From the NCBI GenBank assembly GCA_019237115.1, contig JAFAHS010000159.1, positions 1 through 64,000 on the forward strand: DNA of 64,000 nucleotides, in the 5' to 3' direction. Shown here one piece after another: positions 1 to 9,688 of this stretch; position 1 is the stretch's first letter, and each line of letters opens with the position of its first letter. Source of the DNA: Deltaproteobacteria bacterium (GTDB taxonomy: Bacteria; Desulfobacterota; Binatia; Binatales; Binataceae). The notes beneath the pieces are model-generated. The model searched no databases, had not been told where the DNA came from, and saw nothing but the letters and a program-made list of their open reading frames with translations. The position numbers and the translations under genes are program-made.

Positions 1-517
1 GGGCGTGAACGATTCCCGCTTTCTCCACGCGGTATTCGATCTTTCCCCCCTTCGCGTCACGCACGGCAGCAGCGACGTCGAACGTCACGGTGCCGACCTT
101 GGGGTTGGGCATCAGCCCGCGGGGACCGAGAATCTTCCCGATCCTTCCGACCTGTCCCATCATGTCCGGCGTCGCGATCACCCGATCGAAACCCAGCCAG
201 TTCTCCTCCTGGATCTTCTTGATGATCTCGTCGCCACCGACAAAGTCGGCTCCGGCTTCACTGGCTTCGCGCTCTTTCTCACCCTTCGCGATAACCAACA
301 CTCGTTCGGTCTTGCCGGTTCCGTGCGGCAGCACCACGGTGCCGCGGACGTTCTGGTCGGCCTGGCGGGGATCCACCCCGAGCCGCACCGCGACTTCGAC
401 CGTCTCATCGAATTTGGCCAGCTTGGTGTCGGTGACCAGCTTGACCGCTTCTTCGAGCGGATAACGCTTTTCCCGATCGATCTTCTTGGTGGCTTCGCGA
501 TATTTCTTGCCTGCCAT
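1..517 (-). CDS. rplA: 50S ribosomal protein L1 (3' part runs off the window start)
   Basis: Minus-strand translation from ATG at 517: [28 protein letters not shown]...[35 protein letters not shown]..., typical L1, next to L11. Confidence 0.95.
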   Translation of the reverse strand, partial: MAGKKYREATKKIDREKRYPLEEAVKLVTDTKLAKFDETVEVAVRLGVDPRQADQNVRGTVVLPHGTGKTERVLVIAKGEKEREASEAGADFVGGDEIIKKIQEENWLGFDRVIATPDMMGQVGRIGKILGPRGLMPNPKVGTVTFDVAAAVRDAKGGKIEYRVEKAGIVHA

Positions 518-530
518 CGCCCCTCGTCCT

Positions 531-956
531 CTAGTCCTGAATCTCGATTCCCATCGAGCGCGCGGTCCCCGCCACGGTGTTGACCGCGGCGGCGAGATCC
601 GCGGCCGTGAGATCCTTGATCTTGGTCTTGGCGATCTCCTCAACTTGCGCGCGGGTGACCCTGCCCACCTTGTTCTTGTTGGGAGTCGCGCTGCCCTTTT
701 CGAGGCCAGCCGCCTTGAGCAAGAGCACCGACGCCGGCGGACTCTTGGTTACGAAGGTGAACGAGCGGTCCGCGTAGACCGTAACGATCACCGGTATGAC
801 CAGGCCCTGCATGTTCTGCGTCTGCGCGTTGAACGCCTTGCAGAACTCCATGATGTTGACGCCGCGCTGGCCCAGTGCCGGACCGACCGGGGGCGACGGA
901 TTCGCGGCACCCGCCGGTATCTGCAGCTTGATCTGACCGACTACTTTCTTAGCCAT
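531..956 (-). CDS. rplK: 50S ribosomal protein L11
   Basis: [47 protein letters not shown], canonical L11. Confidence 0.97.
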   Translation of the reverse strand: MAKKVVGQIKLQIPAGAANPSPPVGPALGQRGVNIMEFCKAFNAQTQNMQGLVIPVIVTVYADRSFTFVTKSPPASVLLLKAAGLEKGSATPNKNKVGRVTRAQVEEIAKTKIKDLTAADLAAAVNTVAGTARSMGIEIQD

Positions 957-1009
957 TTTCCAGACTCATCCACGGGGCTCCGTCACGACCGGGGGGAGCG
1001 CACACCAGG

Positions 1010-1594
1010 TCACGATTTCTCCACCTGTACAAAGTCAAGTTCCACGGGAGTGGCGCGCCCGAAAATTGAAATGAGCACGCGCACCTTGCCCTTGTCGGGC
1101 TTGACCTCTTCGACGGTGCCGTTGAAATCCTGGAATGGCCCATCGACGACCTTGATTGCTTCGCCCACCTCGAACAACACCTTGGGCTTGGGCCGCAGCG
1201 CGCCCTCCTCCATCTGCTGTTCGATTCCAAAAACTTCGGACTCGGGCACCTCGGGAGGATTGGTGGAGTGTCCGACGAACCCGGTGATCTTGGGGGTGTT
1301 CTTGATCACGTGCCAGGTTTCATCGTCGAGAATCATGTTGACGAAGATGTAGCCCGGGAAAAATTTCCGCGACGCGATCTTGCGCTGGCCGCCCTTGCCC
1401 AGTTCCTGCACGCGTTCGACCGGCACCAGCACCTTGCCGATCTTCCCATCCATGTGGAGCGAGCGGACCCGCTCCTCGAGCGCGGCCTTGGCCTTGTGCT
1501 CATAGCCCGAGTACGTGTGGACCACGTACCACTTCATCCCTTCCGGCTTAGGGTTCTCGTCGGGTTTGCGGCTATCTTCTTGCGCTTGCGTCAT
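1010..1594 (-). CDS. nusG: transcription termination/antitermination protein NusG
   Basis: MKWYVVHTYSGYEHKAKAALEERV...FFPGYIFVNMILDDETWHVIKNTPKITGFVG plus a C-terminal KOW-like region. Confidence 0.96.
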   Translation of the reverse strand: MTQAQEDSRKPDENPKPEGMKWYVVHTYSGYEHKAKAALEERVRSLHMDGKIGKVLVPVERVQELGKGGQRKIASRKFFPGYIFVNMILDDETWHVIKNTPKITGFVGHSTNPPEVPESEVFGIEQQMEEGALRPKPKVLFEVGEAIKVVDGPFQDFNGTVEEVKPDKGKVRVLISIFGRATPVELDFVQVEKS

Positions 1595-1667
1595 CGCGAG
1601 GCTCGATCACGAGCCCGTGCGGCTGCTTCGGGCCGTATCACTCCTCAAAAAACTTCCATTCCGTCGT

Positions 1668-1871
1668 TCAGCTAAGCAGCGCCCGAACAATGCGAGTCGC
1701 GCCCAAGTCAATCAGCCCCAGCCACAGCGCCATCACGAACGAAAGAGCCACAACGACAATCGTCGCCTGGATGGTCTCCTTGGGCGAGGGGTAATAGACC
1801 TTCGAAAGCTCGATCCAGGCTTCCTGGACAAAGCTTACGCCCTGGTTGAGGTAACTTTTTAGCTTATCCAT
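1668..1871 (-). CDS. secE: preprotein translocase subunit SecE
   Basis: 67 aa, single TM, ELSKVYYPSPKETIQATIVVVALSFVMALWLGLID; position next to nusG. Confidence 0.93.
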   Translation of the reverse strand: MDKLKSYLNQGVSFVQEAWIELSKVYYPSPKETIQATIVVVALSFVMALWLGLIDLGATRIVRALLS

Positions 1872-1900
1872 TTTCTACTGTCCGTACAAGGGAACCGTGA

Positions 1901-1977
1901 TGGCGGGTCAGGCAGGATTCGAACCTGCAACCCCCGGATTTGGAGTCCGATGCTCTGCCAATTAGAGCTACTGACCC
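1901..1977 (-). tRNA. tRNA-Trp (anticodon CCA, CCA end encoded)
   Basis: Reverse complement GGGTCAGTAGCTCTAATTGGCAGAGCATCGGACTCCAAATCCGGGGGTTGCAGGTTCGAATCCTGCCTGACCCGCCA folds as a cloverleaf. Confidence 0.95.
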
Positions 1978-2006
1978 TCGCGTTGGGGCCGGTGTCACCT
2001 TGCCGC

Positions 2007-2171
2007 CTAGCTGACCTTGGTCTCTTTGTGCAGCGTGTGGCTGCGACAACTGGGGCAGAACTTCTTGATCTGGAACTTTTCAGTCTGCTTCTTCTTGTTG
2101 CGGGTGGTCATATAGTTGCGCCGTTTGCAGCCGTCACACGCCAGTCCGATTAATTCCCTGATTGCTGCCAT
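2007..2171 (-). CDS. rpmG: 50S ribosomal protein L33
   Basis: Own minus-strand translation MAAIRELIGLACDGCKRRNYMTTRNKKKQTEKFQIKKFCPSCRSHTLHKETKVS; paired CxxC zinc motifs. Not in the supplied ORF track (54 aa). Confidence 0.95.
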   Translation of the reverse strand: MAAIRELIGLACDGCKRRNYMTTRNKKKQTEKFQIKKFCPSCRSHTLHKETKVS

Positions 2172-2225
2172 GACTGTTTTCTATCTTCCCTCGCGCCCCA
2201 CTCGATGCGCGCTCGCGTCGTTCAA

Positions 2226-2298
<73 letters not shown>

Positions 2299-2346
2299 AA
2301 ACCTGCCATCCAAAAGTTTTCTCTGCGCCGAATCCGGCTGGGTTGG

Positions 2347-2419
2347 AGCGGGAAACGGGACTCGAACCCGCGACCCCGAGCTTGGAAGGCTCGCGCTCTA
2401 CCAACTGAGCTATTCCCGC
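2347..2419 (-). tRNA. tRNA-Gly (anticodon TCC)
   Basis: GCGGGAATAGCTCAGTTGGTAGAGCGCGAGCCTTCCAAGCTCGGGGTCGCGGGTTCGAGTCCCGTTTCCCGC cloverleaf. Confidence 0.95.
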
Positions 2420-2438
2420 TCTCCTGCCATCTGTATCT

Positions 2439-2524
<86 letters not shown>

Positions 2525-2548
2525 GCAAGGCCACCACCTTCTGAGCCA

Positions 2549-2620
<72 letters not shown>

Positions 2621-2818
2621 AAACAACGTTTAAAGAGAAAACGGTATTCGGATGATACCACATAGTCAAGGACGAGCAGAATCCGGCCCTTTCGAGGCAC
2701 CTTCCGAACCGGAGTTCGGCGGCAAATAGAACGCTGTTACTCCGGGAGCTGCGTCAAGATCATCCGGTGGTTTGGACTTTCACTGAGTCAAGGCAGGCCC
2801 GGTCAAGGATTCCGCACA

Positions 2819-3502
2819 ATGCGCCGCACCGATCGACTCTTCGAGATCATCCAGCGCCTGCGCCGCAATCGCGTGGTCACGGCCCACGCCCTGGCCGAGC
2901 AGCTTCGCGTCACCGAACGCACGATTTATCGTGACATCCGCGACCTGGTGGCAAGCAAGGTGCCGATAGAGGGCGCCGCTGGCATCGGCTACTCGCTGCG
3001 CAGGGGCTACGACCTGCCCCCGCTGATGTTCAGCGAGAACGAACTCGAGGCGCTCCTGTTCGGAATTCGCATGGTGCAGAACTGGAGCGACAAGGAACTG
3101 GGCGATGCCGCGGACGCGGCGCTGGCAAAGATCGAAACCGTCATACCCTCAAACTTGCGACGGATGGTCGACGACCGGTCATTGTGGGCGCCCAAGGACG
3201 TTCGCCGCGTGACTCTCAAATTCGACTTGCGCCGTCTGCGCGGCGCCATTCGCGACCACCAGAAAATTTGTTTCCGCTATCATGACGAAAAAGGCGCCGA
3301 GACCAGGCGCACCGTGCGCCCTCTCACCCTGTGGTTTTATCCGCCACTGTGGATGGCAGGTTCGTGGTGCGAACTGCGCGACGATTTCCGGTTCTTCCGA
3401 GCCGATCGGATGGATGAGGTCGAGTTCCTCGACCAATCGTTTCCGCTCGAGCCGGGCAAGTCGGCAGAAGACCTGTTTCGCCAGCTTCTGCGCAAATCGT
3501 GA
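2819..3502 (+). CDS. HTH/WYL-domain transcriptional regulator (DeoR-like N-terminus)
   Basis: MRRTDRLFEIIQRLRRNRVVTAHALAEQLRVTERTIYRDIRDLVASKVPIEG and C-terminal WYL-like region. Confidence 0.88.
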   Translation: MRRTDRLFEIIQRLRRNRVVTAHALAEQLRVTERTIYRDIRDLVASKVPIEGAAGIGYSLRRGYDLPPLMFSENELEALLFGIRMVQNWSDKELGDAADAALAKIETVIPSNLRRMVDDRSLWAPKDVRRVTLKFDLRRLRGAIRDHQKICFRYHDEKGAETRRTVRPLTLWFYPPLWMAGSWCELRDDFRFFRADRMDEVEFLDQSFPLEPGKSAEDLFRQLLRKS

Positions 3503-3662
3503 CCCACCCCTGACGCCGGCTGTCAGGAGGCCACCTGGCCGAAGCGTCCGAACGCTCCCTGCTGACATGGCCCTGTCAGCAAGGTCGCGCGCGTCCGTAT
3601 CACTCAAATGCTAAATTCGTTCTCATCATTCAACGGCTGCGCTCAGCGGAGGGAGGAGGTTC

Positions 3663-4037
3663 ATGGCGGTTAAGCTTCAAGAACGTCAGGTACCACGCGA
3701 TCGCGTGATCGTGCTCGTGTCCGCGGAGGAATCGTCCGGTGCGCTGTTCCGTTTCGAATACATCGCAAGGGCCGTGACGCCCTCGCCGCGCGACCACATC
3801 CACACCCAGCAGGAAGAGCGTGTGGAAGTAATCGAGGGCACGGTGCGATGCCGGGTGGCAGGAGTCGAATATGCCCTGCGACGCGGCGAGAAGGTGACCA
3901 TCGCACCGGGAACCCCACACGCGGTGTGGAATGACGACCCGCGCGGGTCGCGATCCATAGGCGAGTATCGCCCGGCAATGAATGCACAGGCGATGTTTCG
4001 GGGATATATCGACGCAGCGGCAGGGCGGTCGCAATGA
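3663..4037 (+). CDS. cupin-domain protein
   Basis: PSPRDHIHTQQEERVEVIEGTVRCRVAGVEYALRRGEKVTIAPGTPHAVWN. Confidence 0.82.
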   Translation: MAVKLQERQVPRDRVIVLVSAEESSGALFRFEYIARAVTPSPRDHIHTQQEERVEVIEGTVRCRVAGVEYALRRGEKVTIAPGTPHAVWNDDPRGSRSIGEYRPAMNAQAMFRGYIDAAAGRSQ

Positions 4038-4118
4038 GCGAGCAGTGGTCCGAAACAACCACCCCCCGAACAGTCGACGCCGGCCAACCCGCAGAGCCGA
4101 TGTGCACAGACGCGAAGC

Positions 4119-4913
4119 CTAGCCGGCTCGCTCGCGGCGGCGAACGATTTCGAACAGCGCAACCGCCGCCGCGACCGCAACGTTGAGCGACGCCACTTTG
4201 CCGCGCATTGGAATCGATACGACGAAGTCGGCGGCTTTTCTCACGATTGGGCGGATACCCTCGCCTTCGGACCCGACCACGATAACCAGCTTGCGCGCGG
4301 TGTCCAGCTCGTAAACCGAGAGCTCGGCGCCCGGCGCGAGCGCGACAATCCAGTAGCCGGCTTGCTTGAGCATCTGCAGAGTGCGCGCGACATTGCCGCA
4401 GCGCGCGATTCTCAAATGCACCCACGCGCCCGCCGATGATTTTACCGCGGCCGGGGTAACCCCCACCGTGCGATCGCGCGCCAGCACCAGCGCACCGATT
4501 CCTGCACCGTCTGCCGATCGCAGCAGGGCGCCGAGGTTGCGCGGGTCGGTGACCCCGTCGACGAGCACGATCGGATCGGGGGCATCGCGGACGACGTCTT
4601 CGAGGTCTGCATATTGGTACTCGCGCACGATTGCGGCGACGCCCTGATGACGGGCGTCGCGGTCGACGAGCCGCTCGAGCTCGCCTTCGCGCGCGATTAC
4701 GACGCGGCCTCCGGCGGCGCGCACCCGCTCCGCTGCGTCGCTGAACCGGCGCTCATCTCCCGCCCTCACGTGAAGCGCCTCGATCGAATCGGGTGCGGCC
4801 AGAACCAGCTCGCTAACCGGCTCCGCTCCAAACACCACGTTTGGACCCCCACGCCCTGGTTCTCCGCGCGGCCCCTCGCGCTGCACAGAAGGACGATGGC
4901 GGAACCTTCGCAT
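4119..4913 (-). CDS. rlmB: 23S rRNA 2'-O-ribose methyltransferase, RlmB/TrmH family
   Basis: SpoU motifs: DPRNLGALLRSADGAG, VVGSEGEGIRPIVRKAADFVVSIPMRGKVASLNVAVAAAVALFE. Confidence 0.9.
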   Translation of the reverse strand: MRRFRHRPSVQREGPRGEPGRGGPNVVFGAEPVSELVLAAPDSIEALHVRAGDERRFSDAAERVRAAGGRVVIAREGELERLVDRDARHQGVAAIVREYQYADLEDVVRDAPDPIVLVDGVTDPRNLGALLRSADGAGIGALVLARDRTVGVTPAAVKSSAGAWVHLRIARCGNVARTLQMLKQAGYWIVALAPGAELSVYELDTARKLVIVVGSEGEGIRPIVRKAADFVVSIPMRGKVASLNVAVAAAVALFEIVRRRERAG

Positions 4914-4999
4914 TGCTCGGCAATTCTATCAGGGTGTTGAGTAAAACCGCGCAAGGCCTAAAATGCTGTGGTCGACCCTGCTTCTACCGTGAACCTTCG

Positions 5000-6190
5000 T
5001 TGAGCCCTTCCGTCCCCAAAGTTACCATCCTCGATCGCTACGTCGCCTGGGAGGTCCTCGCTCCGTTCCTGATGGGCGTCGGCCTGCTCACCTTCGCGCT
5101 CGTGACCGGGCGCCTGGTCAAGCTCACCGAGATGGTCGTGAACCACGGAGTCACGCTCGGCGAGGTACTCGGCCTCATCGGCTACATTCTTCCCGCGTTT
5201 CTCGAACTGACGCTGGGGATGGCGGTGCTGCTCGGCGTGCTGCTCGGATTCGGACGGATGTCAGGCGACCAGGAAATGACCGCCGCGCGCGCCTGCGGCG
5301 TGAGCCTGTATCGGATCGCGGTGCCCGTGATGGCGGTCGCGCTGGTGGTCTATGCGATTTCGAGCTGGTTTGCGTTCACGGTGCGGCCGTGGGCAAATCA
5401 ACGCCTGGAAGATCGCCTCTATTATCTTACCCGCACCAAGGCGGCGGCCGGACTTCGCGAAAAGGTTTTCAACGACGACCTGCCCGGGGTGATGATCTAC
5501 GTCGATCACATTTCGAACGACGACGGCACCCTGCACGGGGTGCTCATCTCCGACTCACGCGATCCCCACCAGCAGACCACCATCATCGGCAAATCCGGCA
5601 TGGTGCTGCCCGACGACAAGGGCGGCACGACGCTGCGCCTGTTCGACGGATCGTTATACGGCACCGAAGCCAACACCGATCAGAGCCGGGTCACAAGTTT
5701 TCGCATCTACGATCTGAGTTTTCGTCCCAAGGAAGCGGACCTCGGCTCCGACCGCGACCCCGATCAACTTCCCTACCGCGAGCTCAAGGCGCGGATCGCC
5801 AAGGCGCGCGCGACCGGCAAACCCGACTACGAAGCGGAGACCGAGCGGGCCGCCAAGTACACCGTGCCGCTGGCGACCTTGATGTTCGCGATGCTGGGAA
5901 TCGCCCTGGGCCTCAAACCCGCGCGCGGGGGCCACTCCGAGCGGTTCGGGGTCGCGGTAGGACTGTTCTTTTTCTACTACGGCCTGATGCGAGTGGGACG
6001 GACACTGGCCGAACGCGGCGCGCTGACCGCGTTTGTCGCGATGAGCATCCCGGATCTGGTGTTTATCGCGCTGGCGGTCTGGCTGTTCGTGCGCGCTGCC
6101 AAGGACAAGGGCAACCAGGGGCGCGGGCCGGGCGACATCATCTGGGACCTGGTGGAGCGCTACGAGCGGAGCAGGAAGGCGGCGGCATGA
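5000..6190 (+). CDS. lptF: LPS export permease LptF (YjgP/YjgQ family); start inferred at TTG 5000 within ORF 4841..6190
   Basis: ILDRYVAWEVLAPFLMGVGLLTFALVTGRLVKLTEMVVNHGV; followed by a paralog with ATGA overlap. Confidence 0.85.
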   Translation: MSPSVPKVTILDRYVAWEVLAPFLMGVGLLTFALVTGRLVKLTEMVVNHGVTLGEVLGLIGYILPAFLELTLGMAVLLGVLLGFGRMSGDQEMTAARACGVSLYRIAVPVMAVALVVYAISSWFAFTVRPWANQRLEDRLYYLTRTKAAAGLREKVFNDDLPGVMIYVDHISNDDGTLHGVLISDSRDPHQQTTIIGKSGMVLPDDKGGTTLRLFDGSLYGTEANTDQSRVTSFRIYDLSFRPKEADLGSDRDPDQLPYRELKARIAKARATGKPDYEAETERAAKYTVPLATLMFAMLGIALGLKPARGGHSERFGVAVGLFFFYYGLMRVGRTLAERGALTAFVAMSIPDLVFIALAVWLFVRAAKDKGNQGRGPGDIIWDLVERYERSRKAAA

Positions 6191-7287
6191 GACTGCGCCC
6201 GCGACTGTCCCCGGTGATGGACCGGTTTCTGGCAGGCCAGTTCTTTGGCCCGTTCATGGTCTGCGTTGCGGCGTTTACCGCGGCGTACCTGCTCGGCGAC
6301 ATGTTCGACCGTTTCAATGATCTGATCAGATACGGCGGCCTCGGGCTGCTCGGGCTCGAGTACTTTGCGCTCAAGGTCCCGCTCATCGTTACGCAGATCC
6401 TTCCGGTCGCCTGTCTGGCCGGAGTGCTGCTCGGATTTGCGATTCTGAATCGCTCGGGCGAGGTGCTCGCCTGTCAGCAACTCGGGATCAGCCGTCTGGA
6501 GATGGCGATTCCGGTGATGTTCGTCGCCCTGCTGATAGCCTCGTTCAACTTCCTGCTGAGCGAGACCGTGGTGCCGCGCGCAACCCGGCAGGCGAAGTAC
6601 CTGTACCACGTCGAGATGAAGAAGCGGCAGCTGCAGAGCGTTTTCTCCGACAAGCGCATCTGGATTCGGCTGCGCAGCGGATTCGCCTCGGCCGACGCGT
6701 ACGACAAGAAAAAGGCCGAGCTGCAGGGTGTCACCGTCTACCACATCGGCGAGGACTACTCCGTCAAGGACATCGTCTACGCCGACCGCGCCGACTGGAA
6801 CGGCCACCAATGGGTGCCGCACGGAATCAAGGATTTTTCACTGGAGCCCAACGGCAATGTGACCGCGGCCAGTGCCGATCGGCTCCGACTGGCGCTTAAG
6901 CCCGCGGATTTTTCGATTCTGAGACTCGATCCCGATGAATTCAGCCTGTGGGAACTCGACGAATATATCTCCAGCTTGAAGCGCAAAGGCCTCGACCCCG
7001 GGGGTTACCTGGTCGACCGCGATCTCAAGTATGCGACGCCGGTTTCCTGTCTGATCATGGTCGCGCTGGGGATGGCGTTGAGCCTGGACCCCCTGCCCCG
7101 CCACCTGAGCCTCGGGCGTAGCTTTGGTTTGGCGATTGCGATTGGGTTCGGCTACTGGCTGGCCTTCGGCATCACCTCATCATTTGGACGCTCGGGCCTC
7201 ATGTCAGCGTGGTGGGCCGCGTGGCTGCCCAACATCGTATTCTCGCTGATTGCACTGTCCATCTTTCTGCTCGGCGAAGAACGGTAG
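6187..7287 (+). CDS. lptG: LPS export permease LptG (YjgP/YjgQ family)
   Basis: MDRFLAGQFFGPFMVCVAAFTAAYLLGDMFDRFNDLIRYG; membrane topology and tandem arrangement with lptF; ATG 6187 overlaps the lptF stop. Confidence 0.85.
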   Translation: MRLRPRLSPVMDRFLAGQFFGPFMVCVAAFTAAYLLGDMFDRFNDLIRYGGLGLLGLEYFALKVPLIVTQILPVACLAGVLLGFAILNRSGEVLACQQLGISRLEMAIPVMFVALLIASFNFLLSETVVPRATRQAKYLYHVEMKKRQLQSVFSDKRIWIRLRSGFASADAYDKKKAELQGVTVYHIGEDYSVKDIVYADRADWNGHQWVPHGIKDFSLEPNGNVTAASADRLRLALKPADFSILRLDPDEFSLWELDEYISSLKRKGLDPGGYLVDRDLKYATPVSCLIMVALGMALSLDPLPRHLSLGRSFGLAIAIGFGYWLAFGITSSFGRSGLMSAWWAAWLPNIVFSLIALSIFLLGEER

Positions 7288-8383
7288 TCCAGCCCGACTT
7301 GCCGCGCTTGGCGGCGCCTTCTACGATCCTTTCGTGCATGCCCTCGAGGCCATCGTGCGGCCGGCCGTCTCCCCATGGGACCTGCTTGGCCTTGAACTTC
7401 ACCTGCTCGAGGCAGTTGCTGCCGGCCGCAGCGAGCCGGTCCTGGTGCTGTACGCGACCACCGGATGCGGGGTGTCGATCGGGCGCTACCATCTTTACGG
7501 CGGGGCACCCGACCACGACGGGATCGTCGCGCTGCGGCGGCTTACGGGGGGACGCGCCGTGGGTGCGGGTGACGGATGGCTCGGGCTGGCGCTGGTGGTG
7601 CCCAAGTGGGGCGCGCTGCTACCGGAGCGCGACGCCAACTTGAAACCCGAGCAAGTCATGAACCGCTACGCGCGGGGACTGCTCGCGGGTCTCCGCGCTC
7701 TCGGCCTTGAATGCTTCTATGCGGGACGCGACGCGATCACCGTTGACCGGCGCGAGCTTGCGATGTGCACCTTCGAGACCGCTGACTCCGGCGCCCTCCT
7801 GTTCGAAGCATCGATAGCCGTGAGTCGCGGGATGGAGGACTTAAGCCGCGAGCTCGATCGGCTCGACCCCCGCGGCACGGTGTCGTCGGTTGTGCACAGC
7901 CAGGAAACCTCATCCACGCTTAAGCGCGAACTGCGACGCGAGATTGGGTTGGCCGAGGTTGCGGACGCCATCGTGCGCGGCTACCGGGAAACCCTCGGAG
8001 AGCTCCGCGAGCGCGAACTCGCTCCCGAAGAGATTCGGCATGCGGTCGAGGGCGGCAAAGCATTACAATCAATCCACTGGTTGCGCCGCGTCGCCGATGC
8101 AACCGAATACAACCGGTCGGGCCGCATGACGGGACAACTCGGACAGATCGGGGCGTGGCTTAGGGTCTCGGCGGATAATCGGATCGAGCGTCTCATGCTC
8201 AGCGGCGATCTTATCGCGAACTCTTCCGGGATTGCGTTTTTCGAGGCCGCCCTCGAAGGTCAGACTCACGACCTGGTCGCGGTGTCCAACTCGGTCACCA
8301 GCGTGTTCTCGGCCGATCGCAACTTCATTCTTGGCCTCGGTGAGCTCTCCAACCTGGTCCGGCTGGTCGTCGGGGCGCGATGA
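7250..8383 (+). CDS. lipoate--protein ligase (LplA/LipB-fold); true start may be downstream of 7250
   Basis: VLYATTGCGVSIGRYHLYGG...RRLTGGRAVGAGDGWLGLALVVPKW; AMCTFETADSGALLFEASIAVSRGMEDLSREL. Confidence 0.72.
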   Translation: MHCPSFCSAKNGSPARLAALGGAFYDPFVHALEAIVRPAVSPWDLLGLELHLLEAVAAGRSEPVLVLYATTGCGVSIGRYHLYGGAPDHDGIVALRRLTGGRAVGAGDGWLGLALVVPKWGALLPERDANLKPEQVMNRYARGLLAGLRALGLECFYAGRDAITVDRRELAMCTFETADSGALLFEASIAVSRGMEDLSRELDRLDPRGTVSSVVHSQETSSTLKRELRREIGLAEVADAIVRGYRETLGELRERELAPEEIRHAVEGGKALQSIHWLRRVADATEYNRSGRMTGQLGQIGAWLRVSADNRIERLMLSGDLIANSSGIAFFEAALEGQTHDLVAVSNSVTSVFSADRNFILGLGELSNLVRLVVGAR

Positions 8384-9201
8384 ATCCCGATGCCCACAAC
8401 CACGGGTTGGTAACGGCTTTGCACTCGGCGGCGATCGAGGAGCGCGTGGCGGCACTCGTATCAATCATTGAAAATCCCGGGCAGTGGTTGGGCGCGGAAA
8501 CCGTGGCAGCAATCGCGGGCTGTCTCGGCGCGGACAGCAAGACCGTCCGCCGCCGTGCGGCCGATGCGCTTGCGGCAATCGCCCGGCGCGATCCGACCAT
8601 CGTGGCGGCAATTCGGCCCGGCCTCCGGAGCGACAATCACCGCATCCGCTTTGGCGCCGCATACGCTCTCGGAGCGGTCGGCGAGGAGGCCCTGACCCTC
8701 GACACCGCCGCGGCGCTGTGCGAGGCGTTAGGAAGTTCGGACGGAGATTTGCGCTGGGCCGCAGCGGAACTGATGGTTCGGCTGGGCCGGACGCATCCGA
8801 AGGAAATTCGCGAGGAATTGCTCGCCCTGGTGAACAGCACCATTCCCGCGGCACGCAAGATGGCGCTGTATTGCCTGCGCGACCTGGGCGTCCGCGGCAG
8901 CGAGGTTCTTCAAGCCGTGACGGTTGCGCTCCGCGACCTCGACGCGCACGTGCGACTGGCGGCGCTCGCCCTGCTGTCGGGATCGTTTGCCGATAGCGAC
9001 GCGGCTCCCCGGCTGATGCTCGAGCGGCTTGAGTCGGATCGCGAGGTCGGGGTCCGGCGCGCCGCCGCGGTCGCGTTGGGCCACCTCCCGCCGGGCACCG
9101 CGCTGGCGATCGAGGGGTTGCGGCGCGTCGCGTCGGAGGCCGTCGACCAATCGCTGGTGCGGGCGGCGCGCACCTCGCTCGAACGCCTGACCAGGAGTTG
9201 A
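8380..9201 (+). CDS. HEAT-repeat domain protein
   Basis: Repeated alpha-helical units such as SKTVRRRAADALAAIARRDPTIV and NHRIRFGAAYALGAVGEEAL. Confidence 0.8.
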   Translation: MNPDAHNHGLVTALHSAAIEERVAALVSIIENPGQWLGAETVAAIAGCLGADSKTVRRRAADALAAIARRDPTIVAAIRPGLRSDNHRIRFGAAYALGAVGEEALTLDTAAALCEALGSSDGDLRWAAAELMVRLGRTHPKEIREELLALVNSTIPAARKMALYCLRDLGVRGSEVLQAVTVALRDLDAHVRLAALALLSGSFADSDAAPRLMLERLESDREVGVRRAAAVALGHLPPGTALAIEGLRRVASEAVDQSLVRAARTSLERLTRS

Positions 9202-9205
9202 CCAG

Positions 9206-9688
9206 ATGGTCGCGAATTCAGCAGGACAATTGTCGCACCCCTCGGTACGGGAGTTTCTGATCGCCGAGCGAGTAGCCCGGCTGGCAACCGCCGACAAATC
9301 GGGCGCTCCCCACGTCATCCCGATTTGCTTCTGGTTCGACGGCGAGCGGGTGTATTTTGCGATCGATGAAAAGCCCAAGCGGCGGCGCGGCCTCGAGCTC
9401 AAGCGCATGCGCAACATCGCCGAGAACCCGCGCGTCGCGCTTGTGATCGATCACTATGAGGACGATTGGTCGCAGCTTGCCTACGTTATGATCCGGGGTA
9501 CGGCGACTATTGTCGATGACAACGAGGAGTACCTGCTGGTGTTGCGCAACCTGCGCGACAAGTATCGGCCCTATCGAGCGATGCAGTTAAGCCGCGACCG
9601 CAACCCCCTGGTCCGTATCAACCCCGAGCGCGTGAACCTCTGGGGCCAGAGATTCGGCGACGCGGGTGCCACGGGCTTGAATTCATGA
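9206..9688 (+). CDS. pyridoxamine 5'-phosphate oxidase-like (FMN/F420-binding split barrel) protein
   Basis: REFLIAERVARLATADKSGAPHVIPICFWFDGERVYFAIDEKPKRRR. Confidence 0.85.
   Translation: MVANSAGQLSHPSVREFLIAERVARLATADKSGAPHVIPICFWFDGERVYFAIDEKPKRRRGLELKRMRNIAENPRVALVIDHYEDDWSQLAYVMIRGTATIVDDNEEYLLVLRNLRDKYRPYRAMQLSRDRNPLVRINPERVNLWGQRFGDAGATGLNS

Noticed and set aside
5-583. Long plus-strand ORFs opposite rplA/rplK/nusG (e.g. 5..583, 486..1352)
   Set aside because: Antisense shadows of well-identified ribosomal/nusG genes in GC-rich DNA; no protein-like motifs.
5389-6186. N-terminal 260+ aa extension of ORF 5389..7287
   Set aside because: Out-of-frame reading of lptF (Arg/Gly-rich); the lptG start is ATG 6187 with ATGA overlap.
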